From an uncultured Gammaproteobacteria bacterium (GTDB lineage Bacteria > Pseudomonadota > Gammaproteobacteria > PS1 > Pseudothioglobaceae): a DNA stretch of 64,000 nt. Under the pieces are notes generated by a model. It was not told the origin of the DNA and searched no databases. It saw only the letters and a program-made list of their open reading frames with translations. This document shows, one piece after another, positions 41,177 through 51,673 of this stretch (position 1 is its first letter; each line of letters starts with the position of its first letter). Both the position numbers and the translations under genes were made by a program. Location of the stretch: positions 45,695 through 109,694 of the forward strand of contig CAJWTP010000001.1 of assembly GCA_913047325.1 (NCBI GenBank), read 5' to 3'.

Positions 41177-42043
41177 ATGGAAAATTTACGGGGTATTTTA
41201 TTCATGATTCTGGCTATGGCTGGGTTTGCTCTTGAAGATTTATTTATCAAGCTTCTTTCATCACATTTGCCAGTACCACAGATATTAATCATTCTTGGTT
41301 TTAGCGGGACCGCTGTATTCTTAATTACTGCACTTCTCACACATGCGCCAATTCTGCACAGAGATCTATTGAATAGGCCCGTTATCATTCGGACATTTTG
41401 TGAACTGTTCGGAGCGTTGTTCTTTGTTTCAGCGATCGCCTTAACGCCACTTTCATCTGCAGCATCAATTTTAATGACAACCCCGTTGATGGTGACGATG
41501 GGGGGTGCAGTTTTTTTTGGAGAAAAAGTTGGCTGGCGACGCTGGAGCGCTGTGGTGATTGGATTTATTGGGGTTTTATTAATCTTGCGCCCAGGGTTTG
41601 ATAGTTTTATGCCAGCCTCTCTTCTAGCAGTAATTGCAACTATATTTCTAGCGGCAAGGGATCTAGCTACCCGTGCAATGCAGTTTGAAATTTCAACAAC
41701 AACAGTTTCTATGTATGCGTTTTTAGCATGTGGTATTTCTGGCTTTATTGCTATGCCCTTCTATTCAGCTATGGTTATTCCTTCTTCAACTGAAATAATG
41801 TATTTAATCTCAGCAACGTTTGTCGGCGTAATTGGCTATTACGCAATCGTGCTCGCTACTCGTAATGGAGATGTATCAGTTATATCGCCATTCCGTTATT
41901 CACGGCTGTTGTTTGCTATGCTTTTATCAATCATAATTCTCTCAGAAAGGCCAGACTTACTAACATTGAGTGGAGCTTCAATAATTGTGGCTTCAGGCAT
42001 ATACACATTCATTCGTGAAGGTCGATTGAAGCAAACACACTAA
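41177..42043 (+). CDS. DMT-superfamily (EamA) transporter
   Basis: Ten hydrophobic segments; LTPLSSAASILMTTPLMVTMGGAVFFGEKVGWRRWSAVVIGFIGVLLILRPG. Confidence 0.92.
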   Translation: MENLRGILFMILAMAGFALEDLFIKLLSSHLPVPQILIILGFSGTAVFLITALLTHAPILHRDLLNRPVIIRTFCELFGALFFVSAIALTPLSSAASILMTTPLMVTMGGAVFFGEKVGWRRWSAVVIGFIGVLLILRPGFDSFMPASLLAVIATIFLAARDLATRAMQFEISTTTVSMYAFLACGISGFIAMPFYSAMVIPSSTEIMYLISATFVGVIGYYAIVLATRNGDVSVISPFRYSRLLFAMLLSIIILSERPDLLTLSGASIIVASGIYTFIREGRLKQTH

Positions 42044-42160
42044 AGTGGTGTTGATAGTTTTCTTCCTGTTACAGCATAAGAATATACTGTATAGAAAAAG
42101 CTTGCTTTCCTAAGCAAACTTTATTAACATCCGCAGGATAAATTATATCGAGGAGGTACT

Positions 42161-43369
42161 ATGGATATGCCAAGAACTAAACTTATACCGAATGGGAATA
42201 AAATTGTCCACACCTTCAGTGATGCAGAATATATAAACAGGCAAGCATGCCTTAGAAAACATCTGGCTGCAAATAATATTGATGCTGCGATTTTTACCTC
42301 AATTCATGGCATTAACTACTATAGTGACTTTCTTTATTGTTCTTTTGGTCGTCCTTATGCCCTGGTGATAACTCACGACAAGGCCACAACGGTTTCTGCA
42401 AATATTGACGGCGGACAGCCTTGGCGCCGAACCTTTGGTGAAAATCTAGTCTATACTGACTGGCAAAAAGACAGTTTCTTTTATGCCTTACAGCAACTGG
42501 TACAAAATAAAGGCAGGATTGGCATTGAACATGACCACATTACCAAGGAGCGTCTAGACAAACTTCAGATTGCATTTGATAAGGCTGAACTATTAGATAT
42601 ATCGGTTGACTGCATGAAAATGCGTTCAATCAAATCAGATGAAGAAATAACCCATATTATCCAAGGCGCTAATGTCTGCGACATTGGTGGCGCAGCCTTG
42701 GTTGAGGCTGTCAAAGAAGGCGCTCCAGAACATGAAGTGGCACTTCATTCAACCCAAGCAATGGTTAGAGAAATCGCAAAGAGATACCCACACTCGGAGC
42801 TTATGGATACCTGGACCTGGTTTCAGTCTGGCGTCAATACCGACGGTGCGCATAACCCTGTTACTGCAAAAAAAGTTGAGAAGGGAGATATTCTAAGTCT
42901 CAACTGCTTTTCAATGATTGCTGGTTATTATGTTGCACTTGAAAGAACGCTATTTTTCGATCATGTCGATGACGAGTCATTAAGGCTTTGGGAAATAAAT
43001 GTTAAAGTTCACGAAGAAGGTATAAAGCTAATTAAGCCAGGTGTAGCATGTAAAGATATCGCCCTTGAACTAAATAAAATCTTTGAAGAGCACGGTCTAC
43101 TTAAAAGTCGTACCTTTGGTTATGGTCACTCATTTGGAGTACTATCACACTACTACGGTCGTGAGGCAGGAGTTGAATTGCGGGAAGATATCGATACTGT
43201 TTTGCAAAAAAATATGGTCGTTTCTATGGAACCAATGATTATGATTCCAGAAGGACAGCCTGGCGCTGGAGGTTACCGTGAGCACGATGTTATGGTTATT
43301 ACTGAAGATAGCGCTTATGACATTACCAAGTTCCCGTACGGACCAGAACACAATATCATAAAGAGCTAA
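42161..43369 (+). CDS. Creatinase (creatine amidinohydrolase)
   Basis: 402 aa, near full-length resemblance to Pseudomonas creatinase: NYYSDFLYCSFGRPYALV, NIDGGQPWRRT, WTWFQSGVNTDGAHNPVT, YVALERTLFFDH, GYGHSFGVLSHYYGREAGVELREDIDTVL, PGAGGYREHDVMV. Confidence 0.94.
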   Translation: MDMPRTKLIPNGNKIVHTFSDAEYINRQACLRKHLAANNIDAAIFTSIHGINYYSDFLYCSFGRPYALVITHDKATTVSANIDGGQPWRRTFGENLVYTDWQKDSFFYALQQLVQNKGRIGIEHDHITKERLDKLQIAFDKAELLDISVDCMKMRSIKSDEEITHIIQGANVCDIGGAALVEAVKEGAPEHEVALHSTQAMVREIAKRYPHSELMDTWTWFQSGVNTDGAHNPVTAKKVEKGDILSLNCFSMIAGYYVALERTLFFDHVDDESLRLWEINVKVHEEGIKLIKPGVACKDIALELNKIFEEHGLLKSRTFGYGHSFGVLSHYYGREAGVELREDIDTVLQKNMVVSMEPMIMIPEGQPGAGGYREHDVMVITEDSAYDITKFPYGPEHNIIKS

Positions 43370-43430
43370 AAAACAAAAGAGCTTTAAAAAAACTAAATGA
43401 AAAAAGTTTAAATTACTGTGATAGTTGAAA

Positions 43431-43943
43431 TCAACTCTCGTAAGAGTATATTTCCACCATCATTTCGTTAGCTATGTTTTCTAACCGATCTCTGATGACA
43501 TATTCCTCAACCGTGGTAGGCATGTGGAGAGTAATTTCTGCCTTAAAGAGCTTTTCACCAGACATAGAGGCTTCGATAATTTCCGACTTAATCTCCTCGA
43601 CATTTCCCCCTAGTGCTACCAATGCGTGAGAAAGCTTATTGATAATCCCTATATGATTTTGCCCAATCAGCTCGATATTGTATGACTTAAATGGTTGAAG
43701 GGCGTGCGATTTGGTTTCTTCACAAACAATCTTTAATCCTAAATTTGAAGTTTCTAGCTTCTTGACCAGCTTATCGACATTCTTTGAAGGAACATTAACC
43801 TTTATAATCCCTGCAAACTTCCCTTCAAAGCTTGACATTCTGCTTTCCACCCAGTCACCTTCATATGACAAGATAATCTCAGACAAACCATCTATTAAAC
43901 CTGGCTTGTCCTCACCCAATACGCTAACTAATATCGACTTCAT
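43431..43943 (-). CDS. ACT-domain protein, GcvR-like
   Basis: 170 aa with two ACT-like halves (LGEDKPGLIDGLSEII; IGQNHIGIINKLSHAL); downstream of gcvP. Confidence 0.8.
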   Translation of the reverse strand: MKSILVSVLGEDKPGLIDGLSEIILSYEGDWVESRMSSFEGKFAGIIKVNVPSKNVDKLVKKLETSNLGLKIVCEETKSHALQPFKSYNIELIGQNHIGIINKLSHALVALGGNVEEIKSEIIEASMSGEKLFKAEITLHMPTTVEEYVIRDRLENIANEMMVEIYSYES

Positions 43944-43949
43944 ATATTT

Positions 43950-46802
43950 CTACTCATAATTTTCTATGCTTGGACAGGTACAAATTAAGTTCTTATCGCC
44001 ATGCACATTATCTACTCGAGAGACTGGCGGCCAATACTTAACCCTTCTTAAGCTTTCCAGTGGATAGGCCGCTTCTTCTCTCGAATAAGAATAACTCCAG
44101 ACTGAAGACGATACCATTTCCAGTGTGTGAGGTGCATTAATTAGAGGATTATCTGTGACCGAATACTCCCCCGCTTCGACTTTTTGGATCTCTTTTCTGA
44201 TTTGAATCATGGCGTCACAAAAACGATCTAACTCATCCAAAGATTCTGACTCAGTTGGCTCAATCATTAAAGTTCCGGAAACTGGAAATGACATTGTAGG
44301 TGCATGAAAACCATAATCAATCAAACGTTTTGCAACATCATCTACACTAATACCGAATTTTTCCTTAATGGAACGAAGGTCAACAATGCATTCATGAGCA
44401 ACCCTGCCATTCTCATCACTATAGAGTATAGGATAGTGCTCTGACAAACGAGTTGCTATGTAATTTGCATTCAATATTGCATTTGTGGTGGCTTCGTAAA
44501 GACCATTCTTGCCAAGCATCGCAATATACATCCAGCTAATTGGCAAAATACTGGCAGAACCCCACGGCGCACCAGAAATACTACCGACACCAGTATTATT
44601 TAATGGCGTTCTCGGTAAAAAATCTACTAAATGCTCCTTAACTCCAATAGGGCCCACACCTGGACCACCACCACCATGAGGGATGGCGAATGTTTTGTGT
44701 AAGTTAAGGTGCGAAACATCGCCGCCGAATTCACCGGGAGCAGAAATTCCAACCATCGCATTCATGTTCGCACCATCAATATAAACCTGGCCTCCAGCTT
44801 TATGTACAACCTCACAAACCTCCTTAACATCTTTTTCAAATACCCCGTGAGTAGAAGGATAAGTAATCATAATTGCAGCTAAATTTTCTTCATTTTCTTT
44901 GCACTTAGATTTTAAATCTGCCATGTCAATGTAGCCATTATCTGCGGTCTTGACTACAACCACTTTCATTCCCGCCATTTGTGCAGAGGCTGGATTGGTT
45001 CCATGAGCCGAGGCTGGAATTAGGCAAATATTTCGATGCTCTTCGCCGTTGCTTCGATGAAAAGCACGAATTGCTATAAGTCCTGCATATTCACCCTGGG
45101 CTCCTGAGTTAGGTTGCAAAGAAATTGCCGAGTATCCAGTTGCTTCACACAGCATCTCTTCAAGCTCACTTATCATTTGCTGATATCCTATCACCTGATT
45201 CATTGGCACTGATGGATGGATTTGAGAAAATTCTGGCCAAGTAACAGGTATCAATTCAGCAGCAGCATTCAACTTCATAGTACATGACCCAAGCGGTATC
45301 ATTGCTCGGTCAAGTGCAAGGTCTTTATCGCCCAGATAACGAATATAGCGCATCATATTAGTTTCTGAGCGATACGTATTGAACACATCATGAGTCATGA
45401 ATTCTGAAGTTCTTTTTAATTTTTTACTTATCTGAGATTTATTTTTTTCAAATAGCAACTGTGCGCTGAGCTTAGATTCTGTATTAAATATCTTCCATAA
45501 ATACTCTATATCCTCTGGAGTGCTGAGCTCATCGAATGAAACTGAAACGAGGGTTTTACTAAAAACATTTATGTTGTATCCATTTTTTTCAGCCTGCATG
45601 ACAACAGCGTCAGAGTTTTTAACTTGTATCGTTAATGTGTCAAAAAATGTTTCATTAACAATACGAAAACCCATTTCAGAAATACCATCGGCAAAGACAG
45701 AAGCGTAACGAAAAATTCTTTCGGCAATCTTTATGAGGCCTCCAGCGCCATGATAGACGGCATACATGCTTGCCATAATAGCCAAAAGAGCTTGTGCGGT
45801 ACAGATATTACTAGTTGCTTTTTCACGGCGTATATGTTGTTCGCGAGTTTGCAGGGCTAGGCGGTAAGCCAACCTGCCGTTTGTATCAACTGAAGCACCA
45901 ATAATTCTTCCAGGCATTGAACGTTTATATTCTTGCTTAATTGACATGTAAGCAGCGTGCGGTCCACCGTAGCCAATTGGCACTCCAAACCTTTGAGAAT
46001 TACCAACCACGATATCTGCACCCATTTCACCGGGTGGCTTTAAAAGCGTTAACGCCAACAAGTCGGCACTCACAGCAACCAGAGCATTCTTTTTATGAAT
46101 AGAGTCTATTAATTTAGAGTAATCGCTATAGCCGCCATAGGTATTTGGATACTGCAGCAATACGCCAAAAACATCTAGTTCGTCTAAATCATCCAAAGGG
46201 TCGCCAACCACAACTTCAATGCCCAGTGGTTTCGCTCGTGTCAATACCACCTCAATATTCATTTGATAGCAATCATTGGCAACAAAAAATACCTTGCTTT
46301 TCGATTTACTAACCCTCTGGCACAAACTCATGGCTTCGGCACAGGCACTAGATTCATCCAGCATCGACGCATTCGCTATATCTAGGCCGGTTAAATCTGA
46401 AACCATTGTTTGAAAGTTCATCAAAGCTTCCAAACGGCCTTGGGAAATCTCTGGTTGGTATGGAGTGTATGCGGAATACCAAGCCGGATTCTCTTCTATG
46501 TTGCGCTGAATCACCGGTAGTGTAATTGAATTGTAATAGCCCTGACCAATAAATGACTTGTAACGGATATTCATTCTAGCCAAGTTTCTTAACTGCTTCA
46601 GTGCCGCCAACTCTGAGAGGCCTTCGGCCATATTCATTGGCTTTTTTCGTCGAATAATATCTGGCACTACTTCATCTATCAGGCCATCCAAGTTGTTAAA
46701 ACCTAGATAGCTGAGCATTCTTTGACGCTGTTCAGTTGAAGAACCAATATGCCTGTTGATAAAGGGGTCGTTATTTAAAAGATCTTCAATCTTAGTAGCC
46801 AT
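43950..46802 (-). CDS. gcvP: Glycine dehydrogenase (decarboxylating), single-chain P protein
   Basis: 950 aa; [43 protein letters not shown]-lysine motif. Confidence 0.98.
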   Translation of the reverse strand: MATKIEDLLNNDPFINRHIGSSTEQRQRMLSYLGFNNLDGLIDEVVPDIIRRKKPMNMAEGLSELAALKQLRNLARMNIRYKSFIGQGYYNSITLPVIQRNIEENPAWYSAYTPYQPEISQGRLEALMNFQTMVSDLTGLDIANASMLDESSACAEAMSLCQRVSKSKSKVFFVANDCYQMNIEVVLTRAKPLGIEVVVGDPLDDLDELDVFGVLLQYPNTYGGYSDYSKLIDSIHKKNALVAVSADLLALTLLKPPGEMGADIVVGNSQRFGVPIGYGGPHAAYMSIKQEYKRSMPGRIIGASVDTNGRLAYRLALQTREQHIRREKATSNICTAQALLAIMASMYAVYHGAGGLIKIAERIFRYASVFADGISEMGFRIVNETFFDTLTIQVKNSDAVVMQAEKNGYNINVFSKTLVSVSFDELSTPEDIEYLWKIFNTESKLSAQLLFEKNKSQISKKLKRTSEFMTHDVFNTYRSETNMMRYIRYLGDKDLALDRAMIPLGSCTMKLNAAAELIPVTWPEFSQIHPSVPMNQVIGYQQMISELEEMLCEATGYSAISLQPNSGAQGEYAGLIAIRAFHRSNGEEHRNICLIPASAHGTNPASAQMAGMKVVVVKTADNGYIDMADLKSKCKENEENLAAIMITYPSTHGVFEKDVKEVCEVVHKAGGQVYIDGANMNAMVGISAPGEFGGDVSHLNLHKTFAIPHGGGGPGVGPIGVKEHLVDFLPRTPLNNTGVGSISGAPWGSASILPISWMYIAMLGKNGLYEATTNAILNANYIATRLSEHYPILYSDENGRVAHECIVDLRSIKEKFGISVDDVAKRLIDYGFHAPTMSFPVSGTLMIEPTESESLDELDRFCDAMIQIRKEIQKVEAGEYSVTDNPLINAPHTLEMVSSSVWSYSYSREEAAYPLESLRRVKYWPPVSRVDNVHGDKNLICTCPSIENYE

Positions 46803-46814
46803 TGGAATATTACC

Positions 46815-47186
46815 TCAACTTTCAATAAAAGTTTGATATGCTGACTCATCCATTAAGTCGTCGAGTTCTGAAATATCGGAAAGTTTAACCTTGATGAACC
46901 AGCCTTCGCCCATTGGGTCTTCACTAGCCAGTTCGGGTTCATCTTCCAATTTACTGTTTACATCAACAACTTCTCCTGAAACCGGTGCAATCAAATCCGA
47001 AGCAGCCTTGACAGACTCAATTACCGATATGTTATCACCACATGTAACCTCGTCTCCAATTGATGGAAGCTCAACATAAACCAGATCGCCCAGTTGCTCC
47101 TGAGCAAAATCTGTTATACCGATAATTACCTCATCTTCCTCTTTAAGTTTGACCCATTCATGATCTGTTGAATACTTTGTAATCAT
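46815..47186 (-). CDS. gcvH: Glycine cleavage system H protein
   Basis: HEWVKL...GDLVYVELPSIGDEV...ESVKAASDLIAPVSGEVVDVN lipoyl motif. Confidence 0.98.
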   Translation of the reverse strand: MITKYSTDHEWVKLKEEDEVIIGITDFAQEQLGDLVYVELPSIGDEVTCGDNISVIESVKAASDLIAPVSGEVVDVNSKLEDEPELASEDPMGEGWFIKVKLSDISELDDLMDESAYQTFIES

Positions 47187-47204
47187 CGCTTCTCCTATTT
47201 ATCG

Positions 47205-48341
47205 TTAGCCTCTAAAGTAATTTTGTTTTACAAATGGCAGTTTCACAATACTAACTGAGATCCTCTTCTCACGTACCAGTGCGAATAAGGCAGAATTGTC
47301 GTCAATAAAGTTTACTGCAATTCTCGCTATAGCGATGGGTTTTCCGGCACTCGGACCAAAACCACCGCTGGTAACTTTGCCGACATTATTGCCGGCATCG
47401 TCTTCAATTAAAGTACCGTCGCGAACCGGGATCCTTCCTTCGGGCTGAAGACCGACAATCTTTGCCTCTGTACCCTCGGAAAGCTGCTTCATGATAGCAC
47501 TGTCGCCAGGGTAGCCTCCTGGGCGAACTCCATCATGCCTTCTTGCTTTTGATAGCGCCCAGGCCAATGAAGACTCTACCGGAGTATGATTTTCGTCCAG
47601 TTCATGGCCATAGAGAGACAAACCTGCCTCTAAACGGAGCGAGTCTCTAGCTCCAAGACCTACCCACTGAACTGCATGGTCAGACAAAAAAAGTTTAGCA
47701 ATACGCTCTGCCTCAAATGCTGGCATTGAAATTTCAAATCCATCCTCGCCACTATAACCGGACCTCGTCACTAGACACTCGACTTCTCCAATCGTCAATT
47801 TCTTAGCCGTCATAAATGTCATTTCAGTACAAGCGGGTGCAAATTGTGCCAATACTTCACATGATTTTGGCCCTTGCAAAGCCAACAGCGCAACATCTTC
47901 AAGAAGCTCAACCTCACATCCTCTATCAACCAGACTCTTTAAATGCTTATAGTCGGCTACCTTGCATGCAGCGTTTACCACCAAAAACAAACTATCATCA
48001 TCAATATTAGTTACCATTAAATCATCCATCACACCGCCATTAGTATTTGTCAAGACAGCATAACGTTGTTTCATTAGAGGCAAATCAACTATATCAACCG
48101 GGACCAGGGTCTCCAATGCCTGTTTTGCATTTTCTCCTGTAATCTTGATTTGACCCATATGGGAAACATCAAAAAGGCCAGCATTTTCGCGTGTGTGCAG
48201 GTGTTCTTTTTTAATCCCTAAAGGATACTGGAGTGGCATTTCATAGCCCGCAAACGGCACCATTTTTGCACCGGCATCAAGATGCATTTGATAAAGCGGG
48301 GTAATTAATATTTGTTCGACTGATGACATAATAATAACCAA
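47205..48341 (-). CDS. gcvT: Aminomethyltransferase (glycine cleavage T protein)
   Basis: GAKMVPFAGYEMPLQY; GLFDVSHMGQ; RSGYSGEDGFEIS; true start likely MSSVEQILIT. Confidence 0.97.
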   Translation of the reverse strand: MVIIMSSVEQILITPLYQMHLDAGAKMVPFAGYEMPLQYPLGIKKEHLHTRENAGLFDVSHMGQIKITGENAKQALETLVPVDIVDLPLMKQRYAVLTNTNGGVMDDLMVTNIDDDSLFLVVNAACKVADYKHLKSLVDRGCEVELLEDVALLALQGPKSCEVLAQFAPACTEMTFMTAKKLTIGEVECLVTRSGYSGEDGFEISMPAFEAERIAKLFLSDHAVQWVGLGARDSLRLEAGLSLYGHELDENHTPVESSLAWALSKARRHDGVRPGGYPGDSAIMKQLSEGTEAKIVGLQPEGRIPVRDGTLIEDDAGNNVGKVTSGGFGPSAGKPIAIARIAVNFIDDNSALFALVREKRISVSIVKLPFVKQNYFRG

Positions 48342-48401
48342 TTACGAGCTCATTTTGTCTATGAAAATGAAGTCTAAAACTTGTGTTGAATTAGATGCGT
48401 T

Positions 48402-48407
48402 ATTATA
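48402..48407 (-). promoter_or_regulatory. Candidate -10 box (TATAAT) upstream of gcvTHP
   Basis: Reverse strand TTTTCA-17 nt-TATAAT; -35 is weak. Confidence 0.35.
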
Positions 48408-48481
48408 TTCTCTTAGTTGTAAAATGAAAATGATAATTTTAGTTTAATTCACTAATTATTGAATTAATTTATCGTCAATTC

Positions 48482-49420
48482 CTAGTAGCCTTTATTAATG
48501 TTATAGATTGGAAAAGGTAGCTTGTCATCCTCTATGCGGTAAATATTTTCAGCAATTGTTTTTGCTGAAGATTTTGGATTGCTTTGTCCTGCAATATGAG
48601 GAGTAATGTAGACAGACGGATGGCTCCAGAGAGGGTTATTTGCAGGCAAAGGTTCTTGTTCAAATACATCCATAGCCGCGGCAGTAATGTGCCCTTCATC
48701 TAGTAGAGACAATAAATCTGTCTCGTTGACTATACCTCCTCTGCCCATATTTATAATAAATGAACCTCTAGGCAAACATTGAAGTTCTTGTTTTCCGAGC
48801 AAATTAGTTGTGTCTTTAGTTAAAGGTAGAACATTAATTAATATATTTGTCTTGCCCAAGAAATCGCCTAACTGCTCATCCCCAAAAAAGTATTTAATAT
48901 CTCCCAAAGACGATTTTTGACTAGCGCCCCAACCCAAAACCTTAAAGCCTTGACTGACAAGTGAAGTCCCAATGCCTTTTCCAATATTGCCCAAACCCAT
49001 AATCCCTACTGACCTGTCCTCAGGCTGTATGGAGCCGTGCTGAAGCCATTTTTTATCAAGCTGCTGATTCATATATAAATAATGGTCACTATGAAAATGT
49101 AGTACCCAATGCAGGGCATGGAAACACATCTCATGCGTTAACTTGACATCAACTAAACGAACAATTGGCAAGTCTTTCGGCAAATCAGGATCACTTAGAA
49201 TATGATCTACTCCTGCACCTAAAGATAGAATTGCCTTCAAATTTGGGTATTTCTTTAAAATTCCATGGGGATGTTTCCATACCGCAGCGTATTTTATTTC
49301 ATTAACATCACCGTCATCAGGATAGACTCTGACATCAATATCTGGCAACTCCGCTTGAACAAATTGACGCCAAACCTTTTCATCTTCCCAAAATTCACTG
49401 ACTGAAATTAATAATGCCAA
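48482..49420 (-). CDS. Glyoxylate/hydroxypyruvate reductase A-like D-2-hydroxyacid dehydrogenase
   Basis: GIMGLGNIGKGIGTSL; INMGRGGIVNETDLLSLLDEGHITAAAMDVFEQEPLP. Confidence 0.92.
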   Translation of the reverse strand: MALLISVSEFWEDEKVWRQFVQAELPDIDVRVYPDDGDVNEIKYAAVWKHPHGILKKYPNLKAILSLGAGVDHILSDPDLPKDLPIVRLVDVKLTHEMCFHALHWVLHFHSDHYLYMNQQLDKKWLQHGSIQPEDRSVGIMGLGNIGKGIGTSLVSQGFKVLGWGASQKSSLGDIKYFFGDEQLGDFLGKTNILINVLPLTKDTTNLLGKQELQCLPRGSFIINMGRGGIVNETDLLSLLDEGHITAAAMDVFEQEPLPANNPLWSHPSVYITPHIAGQSNPKSSAKTIAENIYRIEDDKLPFPIYNINKGY

Positions 49421-49535
49421 AACTGACTCCTAAAGGCCTTAATTAAATCAAGGTGTATACTAAAGTAAGGTAGCTATAATAACCTGTTTCATTATCTGAC
49501 TCTATTTTTAATTTGAGTTGGCATTAGGTTTTAAC

Positions 49536-50915
49536 ATGTTTATTAGTGTTTTAGATTTATTCAAAGTAGGAATTGGCCCATCAAGCTCCCATACCATGGG
49601 ACCTATGGTTGCTGCCAATGACTTTATGCAACATGTAAGAGAATTTTCAAGCTCTAATGATGAAATCAATGATTATCAGATTAGATGCACCTTAAAGGAC
49701 TCTTTGGCATACACAGGTGTAGGACATGGAACAGATCGAGCAGTAACGCTTGGTTTGCATGGATATCTACCGAATACAATTATCAACGAGAAAATAGACG
49801 AAGTTATTGAGCGTGTTTGGGCGGCAAAAAATGTTTCTATCAATACCAACCAAAACGCTTCCTTCTTTACAGAGAATGACATAATTTTTGACACTAGAAA
49901 TTCATTGAAACAGAATCCAAATGGACTGATTTTTGATCTTCTTGATACATCAAACAAGGTACTCATATCTCACACCTATTTTTCTATAGGTGGAGGTTTT
50001 ATTTCCACACCAGAAGAGATTGACCAGGTTGAATCACCCATTGCAAGCGAACCAAGCGCTGAATACCCATTTCCTTTTGATAACTCAGGCGAGATGCTAG
50101 AAATGTCTGAAAAATATAACAAGGCAATCTGGCAAATGAAGCTAGCTAACGAGCTACACAACATGTCAGAGCGGGAACTCAATAAAAAGCTCGATCTAAT
50201 CTGGAGTTATATGAAGAAATGCGTAGAAAATGGCCTCTCTTCAGAAGGTCAGCTGCCTGGCGGACTTAATACAAATAGACGTGCGAAAAAATTGCATCAT
50301 AGCCTTCAAGATGACTTTGAAAATACAACTCCAAATGACTGGTTATGCGCCTATGCAATGGCGGTCAACGAAGAGAATGCCGCAGGCCATATGGTCGTCA
50401 CGGCGCCAACCAATGGCGCAGCTGGAGTCGTCCCTGCAGCCCTGTATTATTACTACAAGCATAAATCTGCCACCACTGAACAGATACGTCAATATTTGTT
50501 AACAGCAGCTGCCATAGGAGGTCTAATTAAACACAATAGCTCTATATCGGGAGCCGAAGTTGGTTGTCAGGGCGAAGTAGGCTCGGCCTCCGCAATGGCG
50601 GCTGCTGGGCTATGCGCCGCCAGAGGTGGCAGCAGTGCTCAGATTGAAAACGCCGCTGAGATGGCACTGGAACATCATATGGGAATGACATGCGACCCAA
50701 TTAAAGGACTTGTACAAGTGCCCTGCATTGAGCGAAATGGTTTCGGCGCTGTCAAGGCTTACACAGCAAGCTCATTGTCACTCAGAGAAAGTGGCGAACA
50801 TTTGGTTTCATTGGATCAGTGTATCGCCGCCATGAAGAAAACCGGTCTTGATATGTCAAAGAAATACAAAGAAACGTCTCTAGGCGGATTGGCAGTTAGC
50901 TTTATTGAATGCTGA
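49536..50915 (+). CDS. sdaA: L-serine ammonia-lyase (iron-sulfur, single chain)
   Basis: [58 protein letters not shown] track begins 49518, ATG at 49536 more likely. Confidence 0.96.
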   Translation: MFISVLDLFKVGIGPSSSHTMGPMVAANDFMQHVREFSSSNDEINDYQIRCTLKDSLAYTGVGHGTDRAVTLGLHGYLPNTIINEKIDEVIERVWAAKNVSINTNQNASFFTENDIIFDTRNSLKQNPNGLIFDLLDTSNKVLISHTYFSIGGGFISTPEEIDQVESPIASEPSAEYPFPFDNSGEMLEMSEKYNKAIWQMKLANELHNMSERELNKKLDLIWSYMKKCVENGLSSEGQLPGGLNTNRRAKKLHHSLQDDFENTTPNDWLCAYAMAVNEENAAGHMVVTAPTNGAAGVVPAALYYYYKHKSATTEQIRQYLLTAAAIGGLIKHNSSISGAEVGCQGEVGSASAMAAAGLCAARGGSSAQIENAAEMALEHHMGMTCDPIKGLVQVPCIERNGFGAVKAYTASSLSLRESGEHLVSLDQCIAAMKKTGLDMSKKYKETSLGGLAVSFIEC

Positions 50916-50941
50916 AGTGCCCTCAATCTAACAAATATATA

Positions 50942-51673
50942 TTAATCTGTGTCAACCATCCCTGCGCCTGCACCTGAGGCGCGAGACTCTGCAGTTGATT
51001 TTACCAAGCAGCGTGAAAAATAATCATAAATACCTTGCCAGTTCTCTCCCACCTTGACACCACTTTGTAATATCTTTTCCTTTTCGTTGGCAGCAATATA
51101 TTTCTTAATACTGGCGTTGTAGGGATGTGTAATTTCACTAGATATAGGCTGAATAATCATGTTAGCTCCCTTACTTAACTCTATCGGCTGTGAATCGGAG
51201 CTTACCACTTCCCAGACACCCTCTGCAGTAAACCTTACTAAGTATTCATGATTACTTTCATCTAGCCAAAATGCCTGCAAACCATTACATTTATTTGCAC
51301 CCATTGCAGCTATAACCAAAACAGGGAAATCAACATTTTTCACCACCAATTCATTATCCTTAATACCTAGATTAATCCTATCTACAACACTTACAGAAGC
51401 AATAAGAGATGACAAATATAAGTCGCTTGGGCAATAAAAACGCCCCCCATTTTCTGTCTTTTTGAACAGTATTGCTAAATCACTAGCCTGACTATCTATA
51501 TTATCTAATGCACCAAGACTACACAAGCCAGGATCAAAACCATTTTCTGCGATCCATACATTGCTCCGCGCAAAGTCCTCAGCAACACCGATAGGCGCTT
51601 TCACACCAAAACCTGCACGGGTAAAGAAAAAAATTACCTCATTAAGTGAAATGGTTAGCTGTTCTTTTGTCAT
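50942..51673 (-). CDS. Uncharacterised protein, DUF3726-like
   Basis: LSLNEV-like N-terminus and SRASGAGAGMVDTD C-terminus resemble DUF3726; abuts the upstream gene (TAG-ATG). Confidence 0.6.
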   Translation of the reverse strand: MTKEQLTISLNEVIFFFTRAGFGVKAPIGVAEDFARSNVWIAENGFDPGLCSLGALDNIDSQASDLAILFKKTENGGRFYCPSDLYLSSLIASVSVVDRINLGIKDNELVVKNVDFPVLVIAAMGANKCNGLQAFWLDESNHEYLVRFTAEGVWEVVSSDSQPIELSKGANMIIQPISSEITHPYNASIKKYIAANEKEKILQSGVKVGENWQGIYDYFSRCLVKSTAESRASGAGAGMVDTD

